A stretch of DNA of 64,000 nt from JAVDCA01 sp035293985 (GCA_035293985.1 DATGLS010000052.1:1-64000); one strand, 5' to 3'. Positions 43,251 through 54,455 are shown, counted from the stretch's first letter. Program-made: numbers and translations. The notes: a model not told the origin generated them from the letters alone.

Positions 43251-44816
43251 TCAGGCCTTCACCTTCGGTCCGGATTTCGGCGGCCTGGCGCCCGCCGCTG
43301 GCTTGGCGGCGGCCGGTGGCTTGGCGGTGGCCTGAGGCTTGGCAGCGGCCGGCGCTGCGGAGCGCTCGACGATGCTGGTGGTGGAATGGCCCGGCACCAG
43401 ATCGACCAGCACCACGTGCCCACCCTCGGCCTCGACGAGGTCGCCGCCGACCACCTCCTCTTTGCGATAGTCCCCGCCTTTGACCAGCACCGTCGGCTTG
43501 AGGAGCTTGATCAGCTCGAAAGGCGTGTCCTCGTCGAACACGACGACGAGATCGACCGCCTCGAGCGCCGCGAGCACGCCCGCGCGCGCGAGCGCATCTT
43601 GGACGGGCCGCCCCGCCCCCTTGAGCCGGCGCACGGAAGCATCGCCATTGAGCCCGACCACCAGCCGATCGCACTCGGCGCGGGCCTGCGTAAGCACCTG
43701 CACGTGGCCGGGATGCAGGATATCGAAGCAGCCGTTGGTGAAACCGACGCGTAGCCCCTGCCCGCGCCAGCCGCGCACGCGCTCGTCGGCGACGGCCCAG
43801 TCGAACGCGATCTTCTCCTCGGCCGCGAGCGCGGCGTGGGGAAGGATGCGCGAGCGCAGCTCCATTGCCGAGACGGTTGCGGTGCCGCGCTTGCCGACCA
43901 CGACGGACGCGGCCGCGTTGGCGGCGCGCATCGCGCTTTCGAAATCGACCCCGACCGCAAGCAGCGCGGCCACCACTGCCACGACCGTGTCGCCGGCGCC
44001 GGTGACATCGCGGATGCGCACCGCATAGGCGGGCACGTGAACGGACGCGGCGTCCTCGGTATGCAGCAGCATGCCGTCTTCGCTCAGCGTCACGAGCACC
44101 GCCTCGCTCGCCACCATGCGGCGCAGCTCCGCCGCTGCTGCCGCGACATTGTCGTGCGTCGCGACCGGCCGCCGGCTCGCCTCGGCAAGCTCCTTGCGAT
44201 TGGGCGTGATGATGGTGGCGCCTTTGTAGATTGCGTAGTCGATCGCCTTGGGATCGACCACCACGGGCTTGCCCAAGTTGCGCGCCCCGTCGATCACGGC
44301 GCGGATGACGCGCGGCGTGAGCATTCCCTTGGCATAGTCGGAGATCACGACCGCGCCGGCCCGCGGCAGCATGGCGGCGGCGAGCTCGATCAGCTCGGAT
44401 TCGATCTCGGCATCGATTGCTCGTGCGGTCTCCCAGTCGGCGCGCAGCAGATGCGACGAGTAATGTTCCGAGACGAAACGCACCTTGCGCGTCGTCGGTC
44501 GCGAGCGATCGACCACGAGGTGCGGCTCGATGGTCTTGCGGAACGCCGCCAGCGCCGATTTCATGGCGCTGCCGGCCTCGTCGGCGCCGACCACGCTGAC
44601 GAACAGGCAGCGCGCCCCGAGGCTCGCGATGTTGCGCGCGACGTTGCCGGCGGCGCCGATGACCGTCTCGCTGCGCCTCGCCGCGATCACCGGCACGGGC
44701 GCCTCGGGCGACACGCGCGAGACCTCGCCATAGACGAACTCGTCGAGCATCAGGTCGCCGATGCACAGCACCGTCTGCTCGGAAATCCGTTCGATGGCGG
44801 TTTCGATATCGTACAT
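43251..44816 (-). CDS. hldE: Bifunctional heptose 7-phosphate kinase/heptose 1-phosphate adenylyltransferase
   Basis: 521 residues. N-terminal ribokinase-like domain (1-330): CIGDLMLDEFVYGEVSRVSP, VVISDYAKGMLTP and IRDVTGAGDTVVAVVAALLA near 267, whose Asp is catalytic. C-terminal cytidylyltransferase-like domain (345-480): GFTNGCFDILHPGHVQVL with the HxGH motif, and VDLVPGHSTTSIVER. A further 40 residues of Ala/Pro/Lys repeats extend the protein beyond the usual end. Makes ADP-D-glycero-D-manno-heptose with a separate GmhB step; no dedicated gmhB lies nearby. Confidence 0.96.
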   Translation of the reverse strand: MYDIETAIERISEQTVLCIGDLMLDEFVYGEVSRVSPEAPVPVIAARRSETVIGAAGNVARNIASLGARCLFVSVVGADEAGSAMKSALAAFRKTIEPHLVVDRSRPTTRKVRFVSEHYSSHLLRADWETARAIDAEIESELIELAAAMLPRAGAVVISDYAKGMLTPRVIRAVIDGARNLGKPVVVDPKAIDYAIYKGATIITPNRKELAEASRRPVATHDNVAAAAAELRRMVASEAVLVTLSEDGMLLHTEDAASVHVPAYAVRIRDVTGAGDTVVAVVAALLAVGVDFESAMRAANAAASVVVGKRGTATVSAMELRSRILPHAALAAEEKIAFDWAVADERVRGWRGQGLRVGFTNGCFDILHPGHVQVLTQARAECDRLVVGLNGDASVRRLKGAGRPVQDALARAGVLAALEAVDLVVVFDEDTPFELIKLLKPTVLVKGGDYRKEEVVGGDLVEAEGGHVVLVDLVPGHSTTSIVERSAAPAAAKPQATAKPPAAAKPAAGARPPKSGPKVKA

Positions 44817-44832
44817 GCTGGTCTTTCGCGCC

Positions 44833-45813
44833 TCAGCGATAGCGATCCGGCGTGTCGAGGTAGGATACGACGTAACGCTTGACGGACTCGGTCAACGGCA
44901 TGAAGCCTGCGTTATAGCCGGCGCGGCGCAGGTTTTCGACCGAGCTTTGGGTGAAATACTGGTATTTGCCGCGGATCGTCTCCGGCATCTCGACGTAACG
45001 GATGTCCGGCACGCGTCCGAGTGCCGCGAACATCGCGGTAACGAGGTCGCGGAAGCTCTCCGCCTTGCCGGTCCCGACATTGAACAGGCCGCAGACCTTC
45101 GGCGTGTCGAGGAGCCAGCGCACAACGCCGACCGCGTCGTCGACATAAATGAAATCGCGCCGCTGCTCGCCGTCGGCGACCCCGGCGCGGTGCGATTTGA
45201 ACAGCGTCACCGGCCTGCCCGCCTTGGCATCGTCGAAACGCTTGGCGATGAGGCTCATCATCTCGCCCTTGTGGTACTCGTTCGGCCCGAACACGTTGAA
45301 GAACTTGAGGCCCGCCCATTGCGGCGGCAGCTTGCCTCCTTTGGCGGCGCGGTCGAGCACGGCGAGGTCGAACAGGTGCTTGCTCCAGCCGTACAGATTC
45401 ATCGGCTTGAGACGGGCGAGCGCGGCCGGCGAATTGTCGTCGGCGAAGCCCTGGTCGCCGTCGCCATAGGTCGCGGCCGACGAGGCATAGATCAGCGGCG
45501 TGCGCGTGTCGCTGCACCAGTCGAGCAGACGCAGCGACAGCCGGAAATTGCTCTCCATCACGGCATCGCCGTCGCGCGCGGTGGTGTCGGAGATCGCGCC
45601 CATGTGGATGACCGCATCGAGCTTGCGCCCGTCGAGCCAGCGAAAGAGGTCGGCGGGCGGCACGAAGTCGGCGAGCCGGCGCTTCTGCAGGTTGCGCCAC
45701 TTGTCGTCGTTGCCGAGGGTATCGTTGACGGCCACGTCGGTGCGGCCGGCCTCGTTGAGGCTCGCCACCACGTTCGATCCGATGAAACCTGCCCCGCCGG
45801 TGACCAACAACAT
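44833..45813 (-). CDS. hldD: ADP-L-glycero-D-manno-heptose 6-epimerase
   Basis: 326 residues. Starts LLVTGGAGFIGSNVVASLNE; has the HldD-specific IHMGAISDTTARDGD near 73, NLYGWSKHLFD (YxxxK), FNVFGPNEYHKGEMMS and RRDFIYVDD. Inverts C6 of ADP-heptose, giving the donor for WaaC/WaaF. First gene of a six-gene minus-strand operon (hldD, hldE, GT2, GT2, GT9, CapD-type), 16 nt before hldE. The 195-nt spacer to divergent waaF should hold both promoters. Confidence 0.95.
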   Translation of the reverse strand: MLLVTGGAGFIGSNVVASLNEAGRTDVAVNDTLGNDDKWRNLQKRRLADFVPPADLFRWLDGRKLDAVIHMGAISDTTARDGDAVMESNFRLSLRLLDWCSDTRTPLIYASSAATYGDGDQGFADDNSPAALARLKPMNLYGWSKHLFDLAVLDRAAKGGKLPPQWAGLKFFNVFGPNEYHKGEMMSLIAKRFDDAKAGRPVTLFKSHRAGVADGEQRRDFIYVDDAVGVVRWLLDTPKVCGLFNVGTGKAESFRDLVTAMFAALGRVPDIRYVEMPETIRGKYQYFTQSSVENLRRAGYNAGFMPLTESVKRYVVSYLDTPDRYR

Positions 45814-46008
45814 CGACGCCCGTCCGCAGCCCGCCGGGGGCCGCCCCACCTTTGCCCCAGCCGCCGGACTGGCGCAACATGACGGTGCGGATGCGATTAA
45901 CGCTAACCGCGCGGGCGGGGCGCTGGACACCCTCGCGGGCACGGGCTAGGGCACGGCAAGTGGCTCGGAATCCACGACAAAAGGCCGGCCACCGATCGAC
46001 GACGAAGC

Positions 46009-47073
46009 ATGAACTCGGGTCCACAAGATATCGCGACCAATACCCCTCACGAGCAGCCGATTCTGCTCGTGCCCTATATGTGGATCGGCGATTTCGTGCG
46101 CTGCCATACGGTGGTCCGCCTGCTGCGCGAGCGGTTCCCGGACAGCCCGATCGACGTGCTGACCACGACGATGGTCGCGCCACTGCTCGACTACATGCCG
46201 GGCGTGCGCAAGGGCATCGTCTGCGACCTGCCACGCAAGCGCCTCGCGCTGTCGCAGCATCGCGCATTGGCCGCCCGCCTCCACCGCGAGGCCTACGGCC
46301 ACGCCCTCGTAATGCCACGCACCTGGAAATCCGCCCTGGCGCCGTTCCTCGCCGGCATCCCGCTGCGTACCGGCTTTGCGGGCGAGGCGCGCTTTGGCCT
46401 CCTGAACGACGTCCGTTGGGGCGAGCGCGCCCTCCCGCGCATGATTGATCGCTGCGCCGCCCTGGCGCTGCCCAAGGGCGCGCCGCTGCCGGCCGATTAT
46501 CCGCTGCCGCAGCTCGAAGTGCCGAGGGCGGAGGTCGCGGCGTGGCGACAGAGATGGGGACTGGCCGCTGCCGGACAGGTCGCCGCGTTTGCGCCAGGCG
46601 CCGTCGGTCCGTCGAAGCGCTGGCCGGCGAGCTATTACGCGGAAGCCGCCAAGCGGCTCGTAGACACGGGGTTCGCGGTCTGGGTGGTGGGCGGCCCCGG
46701 CGAGACGGCGCTCGCGGCCGAGATCGCCGCCGGCTCCGATCGCGTGCGCGACCTCACCGGCGCGGACCTGCGCAACGCGATCCTGGCGTTGGCGGCATCC
46801 GATGTGGCGGTCTCGAATGACTCGGGTCTGCTCCATGTCGCAGCCGCGATGGGTACGCCCTCGATCGGCATCTTCGGCCCGACCAGCCCGTGGCATTGGG
46901 CGCCGCTCAATCCGCTGGCCGCCGTGATCGAGACCGAGAGCAGCGTGACCTGCCGGCCCTGCCACAAGCCGATCTGCCGTTACGGCCACCATCGCTGCAT
47001 GCGCGAAATTCCGTCTGACCGGGTCGTGGCCGCGGCCATGGCCGCGCTGGCCCCGGTCCCCGCCCCGGCCTGA
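46009..47073 (+). CDS. waaF: ADP-heptose:LPS heptosyltransferase II
   Basis: 354 residues, GT9. ILLVPYMWIGDFVRCHTVVR at the N-terminus, FAPGAVGPSKRWPASYYAEA near 190 and VSNDSGLLHVAAAMGTPSIG near 270, then IFGPTSPWHWAPL, are WaaF marks; the Lys-Arg-Trp-Pro block and the D-S-G-L-x-H motif bind ADP-heptose. CRPCHKPICRYGHHRCM near 325 is the Cys-rich tail segment also seen in WaaF. Adds the second heptose to the LPS inner core. gmhA follows 71 nt later. Confidence 0.92.
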   Translation: MNSGPQDIATNTPHEQPILLVPYMWIGDFVRCHTVVRLLRERFPDSPIDVLTTTMVAPLLDYMPGVRKGIVCDLPRKRLALSQHRALAARLHREAYGHALVMPRTWKSALAPFLAGIPLRTGFAGEARFGLLNDVRWGERALPRMIDRCAALALPKGAPLPADYPLPQLEVPRAEVAAWRQRWGLAAAGQVAAFAPGAVGPSKRWPASYYAEAAKRLVDTGFAVWVVGGPGETALAAEIAAGSDRVRDLTGADLRNAILALAASDVAVSNDSGLLHVAAAMGTPSIGIFGPTSPWHWAPLNPLAAVIETESSVTCRPCHKPICRYGHHRCMREIPSDRVVAAAMAALAPVPAPA

Positions 47074-47144
47074 GGCTTGCTTGCGCGGCGGATTACACGC
47101 GGGTACCAAACCAACCGGCGCATCGCGCGCCGCAGGAGCGGCGG

Positions 47145-47735
47145 GTGTCTGATCACGAAATCATCGCGACCCATATGCGCCGTTCGCTCGAGGTGCTCGA
47201 GCGCGCGGTCGCCGACGCCAAGCTCAATGGCGCGATGCTCGTGATTGCCCAGGCGGTCGAGAAGAGCCTGCGCGCCGGCGGCAAGGTGATGCTCGCCGGC
47301 AACGGCGGCAGCGCCGGCGACGCCCAGCATATTGCCGGCGAGTTCCTCTCGCGCCTGCGCTTCGACCGACACCCGCTGCCCGCAATCGCGCTCACCACCG
47401 ACTCTTCGGTCCTCACCGCGATCGGCAACGACTACGGCTACGAGCAGGTGTTCGAGCGCCAGCTGCGCGGCCTCGGCCGCCGCGGCGATGTCTTCATCGG
47501 GATCTCGACCTCGGGCAAGTCGCCCAATGTGCTCGCCGCCCTGCGCGCCGCACGCGAGATCGGCGTGATCACGATCGGCTTCACCGGCACGGCGCCAGGC
47601 GCTGCCGCGATGCAGCCGCTCTGCGACCACATGCTGGCGGCGCCGAGCGACGACACGCCGCTGATCCAGCAGATCCACATCACGGCCGGGCACGCGATCT
47701 GCGAGTTCGTAGAGCGCAATCTGTTCAAGAAGTAG
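47145..47735 (+). CDS. gmhA: D-sedoheptulose 7-phosphate isomerase
   Basis: 196 residues from GTG. LAGNGGSAGDAQHIAGEFLS near 50 and GISTSGKSPNVLAALRAA near 122 are the sugar-phosphate loops; DDTPLIQQIHITAGHAICEF near 170 carries the catalytic His and Glu residues of GmhA. Starts the ADP-heptose route. It is more canonical than the SIS protein at 23529, which is about 203 residues and lacks the TPLIQQIH block. Its stop codon overlaps the first base of the inverted heptad repeat. Confidence 0.95.
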   Translation: MSDHEIIATHMRRSLEVLERAVADAKLNGAMLVIAQAVEKSLRAGGKVMLAGNGGSAGDAQHIAGEFLSRLRFDRHPLPAIALTTDSSVLTAIGNDYGYEQVFERQLRGLGRRGDVFIGISTSGKSPNVLAALRAAREIGVITIGFTGTAPGAAAMQPLCDHMLAAPSDDTPLIQQIHITAGHAICEFVERNLFKK

Positions 47736-47814
47736 CGAATGGCGAATTGCGAGTGGCGAATAGAAAAAGCCTCGCGCTATTCGCAATTCGCTACTCACCA
47801 CTCGCTATTCGCTC
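47735..47814. repeat. Inverted repeat made of 7-nt units (copy 2)
   Basis: Left arm (47735-47762): GCGAATG, GCGAATT, GCGAGTG, GCGAATA. Right arm (about 47771-47812) holds five such units on the opposite strand. The element fills the whole space between the convergent ends of gmhA and the membrane gene at 47815, and may act as a bidirectional terminator. Same unit as at 36991-37067. Confidence 0.8.
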
Positions 47815-49191
47815 CTATGGCCGGCCCCATAGCGCCCGCTGCAGCGACTCGATCCCATCGCGCGGATCGTTTTGGAAATAAGTGATGCCGTGCTGGCGAA
47901 TCAGGCCTCTGGCGTCGAGCCCGTGCGCGGCGCCGCTGAGCATCAGCATGTCGGCGCGAAAATCGTCGTAGACGAACGGCTTGCCGGCCATCCGGCAGAT
48001 GATCTTGTAATCGCAAGCCACCGGACCCGGGATCGCGGCGACGCCCCTCGCGTCCGCGCGCGCCGCCGCGGCGTGCGCATGGAACTCGGCCCGATACGCC
48101 GGATCGAACAGGATCAGAAACGGCTCGATCCGGAGCGTCGCGATGAGCCGCAGCGCGACGACCAGCACGATCGTCGCGCGCGCGGCCGGAGCGCCGAAGC
48201 GGCGCGCGAAGGCGCTCGCGCCGGCGCGATCGAACGCCATGCCGAGGCCGACCGCCGCCGCGATCACGAGATCGAACTGGGCATTGTCGAGGATGTCCTC
48301 GCCGGTCCATTGGGCAAGAAACGCCGCGAAGGCGATCGCGATGTAGAGGCTGGTGAAGCGCGCCGCAAAGGTCTTGCGCTCGCTCCATGCCCAGATCGCC
48401 CAGATGATCAGTGCCGGCAGGATCCACTGCGTACGCCCGATGCCGATGACCGCCCGCATCAGCCGCCACGGCCGCGGCGTGAGCAGGTTGGCGATGAACA
48501 CGTCGCCGTAGACCGCAACGCAGATGGCGAGGCCGAGAACCGCCGCTGCCGCGCCCACCAGCGTCGGCCCCCACGCACGCCGCCGGTCGGTGAGCCAGAG
48601 CCACGCCAGCACGGTCGCCGGCACCGCGATGATGTTGTGCTTCCAGAACCCGGCCAGCACCATCAACAGGATCGGCGGCTCAGCGCTCTTGCCGGACTGC
48701 CGGCGTGCCAGAAACCACGACAGCGCCGCCACCATGATGAAGTGACCGGCGAGCTGCGGATCGTTCATGCCGACGAAGCGGTTGTACGAGCGCGCCATGG
48801 TGGCAACGAACCAGATCCCGGCGATCGCCGCGCCCGCCCCGCCGCCACCGAGCTGGCGCACCACGCGGGCAATCAGCGCACCAAGTCCGAGCGTCGCGAG
48901 CAACGACAGCACGCGTCCGACGTAGAGCGGATCGCCGAGCAGCTTGCCGAGCCAGCCGAGGGCGTAGAAGGACAGCGGCGGATAATTGTTGACGATCAGC
49001 GTATCAGGTGACGGATAGAGCGTGCCGCCGGCCACCGCAGCGTCGGCGTGATAGGCGTTCCATCCTTCGTTCTGCGCGATCTCGATCGGAAACGGGATGC
49101 GCCACACCGGCCAGACCAGAAAATAGAGCGCGAGCAGCACGAGCAGCGCGATCTGCACGCGCGTGTCGAAGCGGGCGAGCATCGCTTTCAT
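47815..49191 (-). CDS. Polytopic glycosyltransferase-like membrane protein (GT-C/DUF2029 type)
   Basis: 458 residues, about ten hydrophobic helices (VQIALLVLLALYFLVWPVW first). The first periplasmic loop has PIEIAQNEGWNAYHADAAV with acidic residues, a place where GT-C enzymes carry their catalytic acids, followed by NNYPPLSFYALG; a C-terminal soluble part ends IRQHGITYFQNDPRDG. Probably transfers a sugar from polyprenyl phosphate in the periplasm. Its ATG overlaps the waaC stop by four bases (ATGA); a second ATG three codons later is possible. Confidence 0.78.
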   Translation of the reverse strand: MKAMLARFDTRVQIALLVLLALYFLVWPVWRIPFPIEIAQNEGWNAYHADAAVAGGTLYPSPDTLIVNNYPPLSFYALGWLGKLLGDPLYVGRVLSLLATLGLGALIARVVRQLGGGGAGAAIAGIWFVATMARSYNRFVGMNDPQLAGHFIMVAALSWFLARRQSGKSAEPPILLMVLAGFWKHNIIAVPATVLAWLWLTDRRRAWGPTLVGAAAAVLGLAICVAVYGDVFIANLLTPRPWRLMRAVIGIGRTQWILPALIIWAIWAWSERKTFAARFTSLYIAIAFAAFLAQWTGEDILDNAQFDLVIAAAVGLGMAFDRAGASAFARRFGAPAARATIVLVVALRLIATLRIEPFLILFDPAYRAEFHAHAAAARADARGVAAIPGPVACDYKIICRMAGKPFVYDDFRADMLMLSGAAHGLDARGLIRQHGITYFQNDPRDGIESLQRALWGRP

Positions 49192-50147
49192 GTGGCCTCG
49201 ACCGCGAGCCGGTCGAGCGCGGCGAGCACCTCGTCGGCCGCCGGCGTCGTGCCGTTGCGGCCGACGATCGCAATTGGCCCCTGCCCCCTGGGCCCGGTGA
49301 GGCCAGGCTCGCTACCGACGAAGATGCCGACCAGTGGCACCCGCAAGGCCGCCGCGAGATGCAGCAGCCCGGTGTCGACGCCGACGACGACCCTTGCACC
49401 GGCGATCAAGCGCGCAACTTGATCGAGCGGCTGACGCTGGGGAATGCGAGCGTCGGGGAGCGCGGCCGCTATCCGTTCACCACGCTGCCGCTCCGGCTCG
49501 GTTCCCCACGGCAGCACCAAGTCGGTCCCGCTTGCCGCGAGCGCGCGGCCGAGCGCGATCCACCCTTCCTCCGGCCACTGTTTCTCCGGCCGCGCTGTCG
49601 CATGAAGCAGGACCGCGTAGGGCGTGTCGGCGGGACGCGCGAGCTTGCCTCGATCGAGGCCGAAGTCCACGTCGCCCTTTGGCGCGTAGCCGAGCACTTG
49701 CCCGGTCAGCGCGCGGTTGCGTTCGATCGCATGCAGCTCACGGCTCACCTGATGCCGGACATCATAGAAGCGCGCCGCCAGCGGCTCGCGGATGCTCGCC
49801 GCGTCGTAGCCGTGCCGACGTCCACGCGCGAGTCGGCTGATGATGGCGGAGCGCAGCAGCCCCTGCGTGTCGATGATCTCGTCGTAGGCATGCGCCCGCA
49901 CCGCGCGGACGAAGGCACGCGCCTCACGCCAAGTCGCGCCACGCAGCAGCGCGCCGCGCCAGCGGCGCGACGCCACCGGCACCGTCTCATCGACCGCCGG
50001 GTGGAGGCGCACCAGCGGCGCATACGCTTCCTCGACCACCCAGGCGAAGCGCGCGTCAGGCAGGTGGCGGCGCGCCTCGGTGATCGCCGGCATGTGGTGA
50101 ATCACATCCCCGAGCGAGGACGTCTTGATGAACAAAATCGTGGCCAT
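49188..50147 (-). CDS. waaC: ADP-heptose:LPS heptosyltransferase I
   Basis: 319 residues, GT9. ILFIKTSSLGDVIHHMPAIT is the WaaC N-terminus with the catalytic Asp; WVVEEAYAPLVRLHPAVDE follows; donor-site motif GVDTGLLHLAAALRVPLVGI near 255 and VGSEPGLTGPRG. Transfers the first heptose onto Kdo2-lipid A. Begins a two-gene minus-strand unit with the membrane glycosyltransferase gene; diverges from the ABC exporter gene, leaving a 135-nt promoter region (50148-50282). Confidence 0.94.
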   Translation of the reverse strand: MATILFIKTSSLGDVIHHMPAITEARRHLPDARFAWVVEEAYAPLVRLHPAVDETVPVASRRWRGALLRGATWREARAFVRAVRAHAYDEIIDTQGLLRSAIISRLARGRRHGYDAASIREPLAARFYDVRHQVSRELHAIERNRALTGQVLGYAPKGDVDFGLDRGKLARPADTPYAVLLHATARPEKQWPEEGWIALGRALAASGTDLVLPWGTEPERQRGERIAAALPDARIPQRQPLDQVARLIAGARVVVGVDTGLLHLAAALRVPLVGIFVGSEPGLTGPRGQGPIAIVGRNGTTPAADEVLAALDRLAVEAT

Positions 50148-50282
50148 GCGGGTCTCGCGGCAGCGATATACAAGTAGCCCGGATTTCAGGCCACAATCAT
50201 TTGCATCACGCTGATTTCGCTTGAAAAGCCGCGCCCCAGCAGGCAATGAACCGACCCAGGTGGATGTTGCCAGGATGCCCGT

Positions 50283-52091
<1,809 letters not shown>

Positions 52092-52226
52092 CATCGACGC
52101 AAGGCCGGACATGCATTGACGGCGGCGGTCCGGATGTCTATTCCGCGCCGATCATCCGGCCATAGCCGGTGGTTCGACCTTCGTCCCACCCCCCAATTCA
52201 CACATCCATCGCGCGAACATCATCCC

Positions 52227-52937
52227 ATGAGCACCGACGCAGGCCGTTATGTCATTACCCCGCCGCCGCAAGCCGCGATCGCGGTCGCCGGCAGCGACAG
52301 GCTTTTTCCGGTCCGCCGCATCTGGTGCGTCGGCCGCAATTACGTCGAGCACATTCGCGAGATGGGCCAGGACGAGCGGCTGCCGCCGTTCTATTTCGCC
52401 AAACCCGCGGATGCCGTGGTCGCGGACGGCGCCACCGTCCCGTATCCGTCGCTGACGAAGGACATGCACCACGAGGTCGAGCTCGTGGTGGCGCTCAAGA
52501 GCGGCGGGCGCAACATCAAGGTCGACAGGGCGCTCGACACCGTCTGGGGCTATGGCGTCGGCATCGATCTCACCCGCCGCGACCTGCAGATCGCCTCACG
52601 CAACCAGCAGCGGCCGTGGGAGATCGGCAAGGCCTTCGACTTTTCGGCCCCGTGCGGCGCGCTGCGCCCAGCCGCGGAGATCGGCCATCCGAGCAAGGGG
52701 CGCATCATGCTCAAGGCCAACGGCAAGATTCGCCAGGATGGCGACCTCAACCAGATGATCTGGAACACGCCGGAGATCATCGCCAACCTGTCCGAGATGG
52801 TGGCGCTCGAGCCGGGCGACATCATCATGACCGGGACCCCTTCCGGTGTCGCTGCGACGGTCGCGGGCGACCGCCTCGAATGCGAGATCGAGGGGGTGGG
52901 CAAGCTGAGCGTCACGATCGGCCCACGGTTGGCGTGA
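52227..52937 (+). CDS. Fumarylacetoacetate hydrolase-family protein
   Basis: 236 residues. IWCVGRNYVEHIREMGQ near 32 and PFYFAKPADAVV near 55, HHEVELVVALKSGGR near 84 (metal-binding Glu residues), DLTRRDLQ near 115 and LEPGDIIMTGTPSGVAA near 205 are the FAH fold. Length and motifs fit fumarylpyruvate hydrolase-type enzymes (NagK-like) of aromatic degradation, which split acylpyruvates. Followed by a GntR regulator that may control it. The frame opens earlier, but the ATG at 52227 is the first that fits the family. Confidence 0.85.
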   Translation: MSTDAGRYVITPPPQAAIAVAGSDRLFPVRRIWCVGRNYVEHIREMGQDERLPPFYFAKPADAVVADGATVPYPSLTKDMHHEVELVVALKSGGRNIKVDRALDTVWGYGVGIDLTRRDLQIASRNQQRPWEIGKAFDFSAPCGALRPAAEIGHPSKGRIMLKANGKIRQDGDLNQMIWNTPEIIANLSEMVALEPGDIIMTGTPSGVAATVAGDRLECEIEGVGKLSVTIGPRLA

Positions 52938-53057
52938 GTCGTCCAGCGATCTGACCGCGAACGGGGGCTCGCGCCCGCCTTTCATTACCGCGCCCGCCGA
53001 CTGATTTTTCCGCTTTTTGCAAGGGAAGAAAATGGCCGCCCGGGTGTTTACCCGGGT

Positions 53058-53816
53058 ATGGAGTCGACTGGGACCGACACCTCCGAGCTTGGGCGTCCGC
53101 AGGGGTCGGCGCCTTACGACTTCCTATCGGAGCTACCGCGGCAGGGGCGCGGCGGCACCACCCAGCGCGTGCAGGACGTCATCCGCGAGGCGATCGTAGC
53201 TCTTGCCTTCGCGCCCGGCCAATTCATCCACAAGGACGCCATTTGCAAGCGGCTGGGGGTCTCGCGCTTCCCGGTGTCCGAGGCGCTCGGACGGCTCGCC
53301 GATGAAGGCTTCGTCGAGATCCTGCCGCAGCGCGGGACGCGGGTGACCCACGTCGACATGCCGTCGTGCCGCCAGGCGATGTTCATTCGTCGCGCGCTCG
53401 AGGGCGAGGCCATGCGCGTGATCGCGCCGCGCGCCGCCGGCCGCGTCATGCCGCGGATCGAGCAGAACCTCGCCGAGCAGAAGCTCGCCGTCGACCGTGG
53501 CGACGGGATCGCGTTTTTCCGCCACGATATCGCGTTCCACGACATGCTGCTGTCGGAGCTCGCCTTCGACCGGGTGCGCTCGGTGGTGGACGCCGCGCGC
53601 GGCAGCCTCGATCGCACGCGCCTGTTCCTGCTGCGCACGCCGCAGCGTCAGCACCAGAGCTATGTCGAGCACGTAGCGATCGCGGGCGCCCTGAAGGCCG
53701 GCGACCCCGACGCGGCGCAGCGCGCGATGGCGGAGCATCTCGACCGCGTCCTCGACGAGATCGAGCTGCGCGCCGCGCAGAACCCGCAAGCTTTCGCACC
53801 ATCGGCGCGGTCTTAG
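53058..53816 (+). CDS. GntR-family transcriptional regulator, FCD subfamily
   Basis: 252 residues. Winged-helix domain at 36-105 (VQDVIREAIVALAFAPGQFI, VSRFPVSEALGRLADEGFVE, PQRGTRVTHVD), then an all-helical FCD ligand domain with FHDMLLSEL, EHVAIAGALKAGD and MAEHLDRVL, whose His residues usually bind a metal and an acid ligand. Such proteins repress genes for uptake or catabolism of carboxylic acids. A close paralogue lies at 54538, on the same strand. Confidence 0.9.
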   Translation: MESTGTDTSELGRPQGSAPYDFLSELPRQGRGGTTQRVQDVIREAIVALAFAPGQFIHKDAICKRLGVSRFPVSEALGRLADEGFVEILPQRGTRVTHVDMPSCRQAMFIRRALEGEAMRVIAPRAAGRVMPRIEQNLAEQKLAVDRGDGIAFFRHDIAFHDMLLSELAFDRVRSVVDAARGSLDRTRLFLLRTPQRQHQSYVEHVAIAGALKAGDPDAAQRAMAEHLDRVLDEIELRAAQNPQAFAPSARS

Positions 53817-53919
53817 CCTGGATATCTCACCCGACTTACCCGCATTGGGCCGGCCGACGACCGTGCGCGATGGTCGAAGGTCGTCGAGGCCGCGCACATC
53901 ACCGCAAATCAACGGGTCA

Positions 53920-54455
53920 TGCGTCGCCGCGCGCGCCGGCAACATGGCAATGAAGCCTTGAGGACGGGCGCGCCTTCGTTCTTGCGATGAGCGGCCGCGG
54001 ACTCTGACGTGCGCGCGGAGCGGGCGATCCGGCGGAAGACGACCCCGGGAACGGCCATGCGTTGCGGCGAGGCCGAAACGATCTCGATGCCGACGCCGGC
54101 CGCGACCAGCGTCAGCGTGGAAAACGCATCGGCGACGCGCGTGACGACGTGCATCGACGAGGGGGACGGCGCGACGGCGTCGGCTTTCTTGCCGAACGCC
54201 ATTTCCATCTCGAGCGATGTTTCGACCAGCGGCTCGCCGATGAGCATTTCGGGGCGCGATCTCGGCATGCGCGGCGAGCGCGTGCCCATCGGGCAGCGCG
54301 ACGCACAAGGCCTGCGGATCCAACAGGCGGTCGGATGGCGATCCGGCGCCGGATGAAGCCGACGTCGAGGCCGTCGAGCAACGCGCTCATTTGCCCAATG
54401 GTGGGCATCCGACGAGGCTCGAGTCGTGGATTATGAGGCGCGGCCTCACAAAATC
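53920..54455 (-). pseudogene. Decayed LysR-type regulator (effector domain remnant)
   Basis: Three minus-strand frames join into one LysR-like ligand domain. MPTIGQMSALLDGLDVGFIR runs from 54408; then, in another frame, DPQALCVALPDGHALAAHAE from about 54322; then a third frame with STLTLVAAGVGIEIVSAS at about 54120, ending at EGAPVLK before a further shift to FIAML. At least three frameshifts separate these parts and no complete N-terminal helix-turn-helix is seen. It lies between two GntR paralogues. Confidence 0.75.

Noticed and set aside
42460..44766. Minus-strand open frame of 768 codons joining an Arg-rich segment to the WaaE-like GT2
   Set aside because: The upstream part is an out-of-frame reading of hldE; the GT2 begins near 43215.
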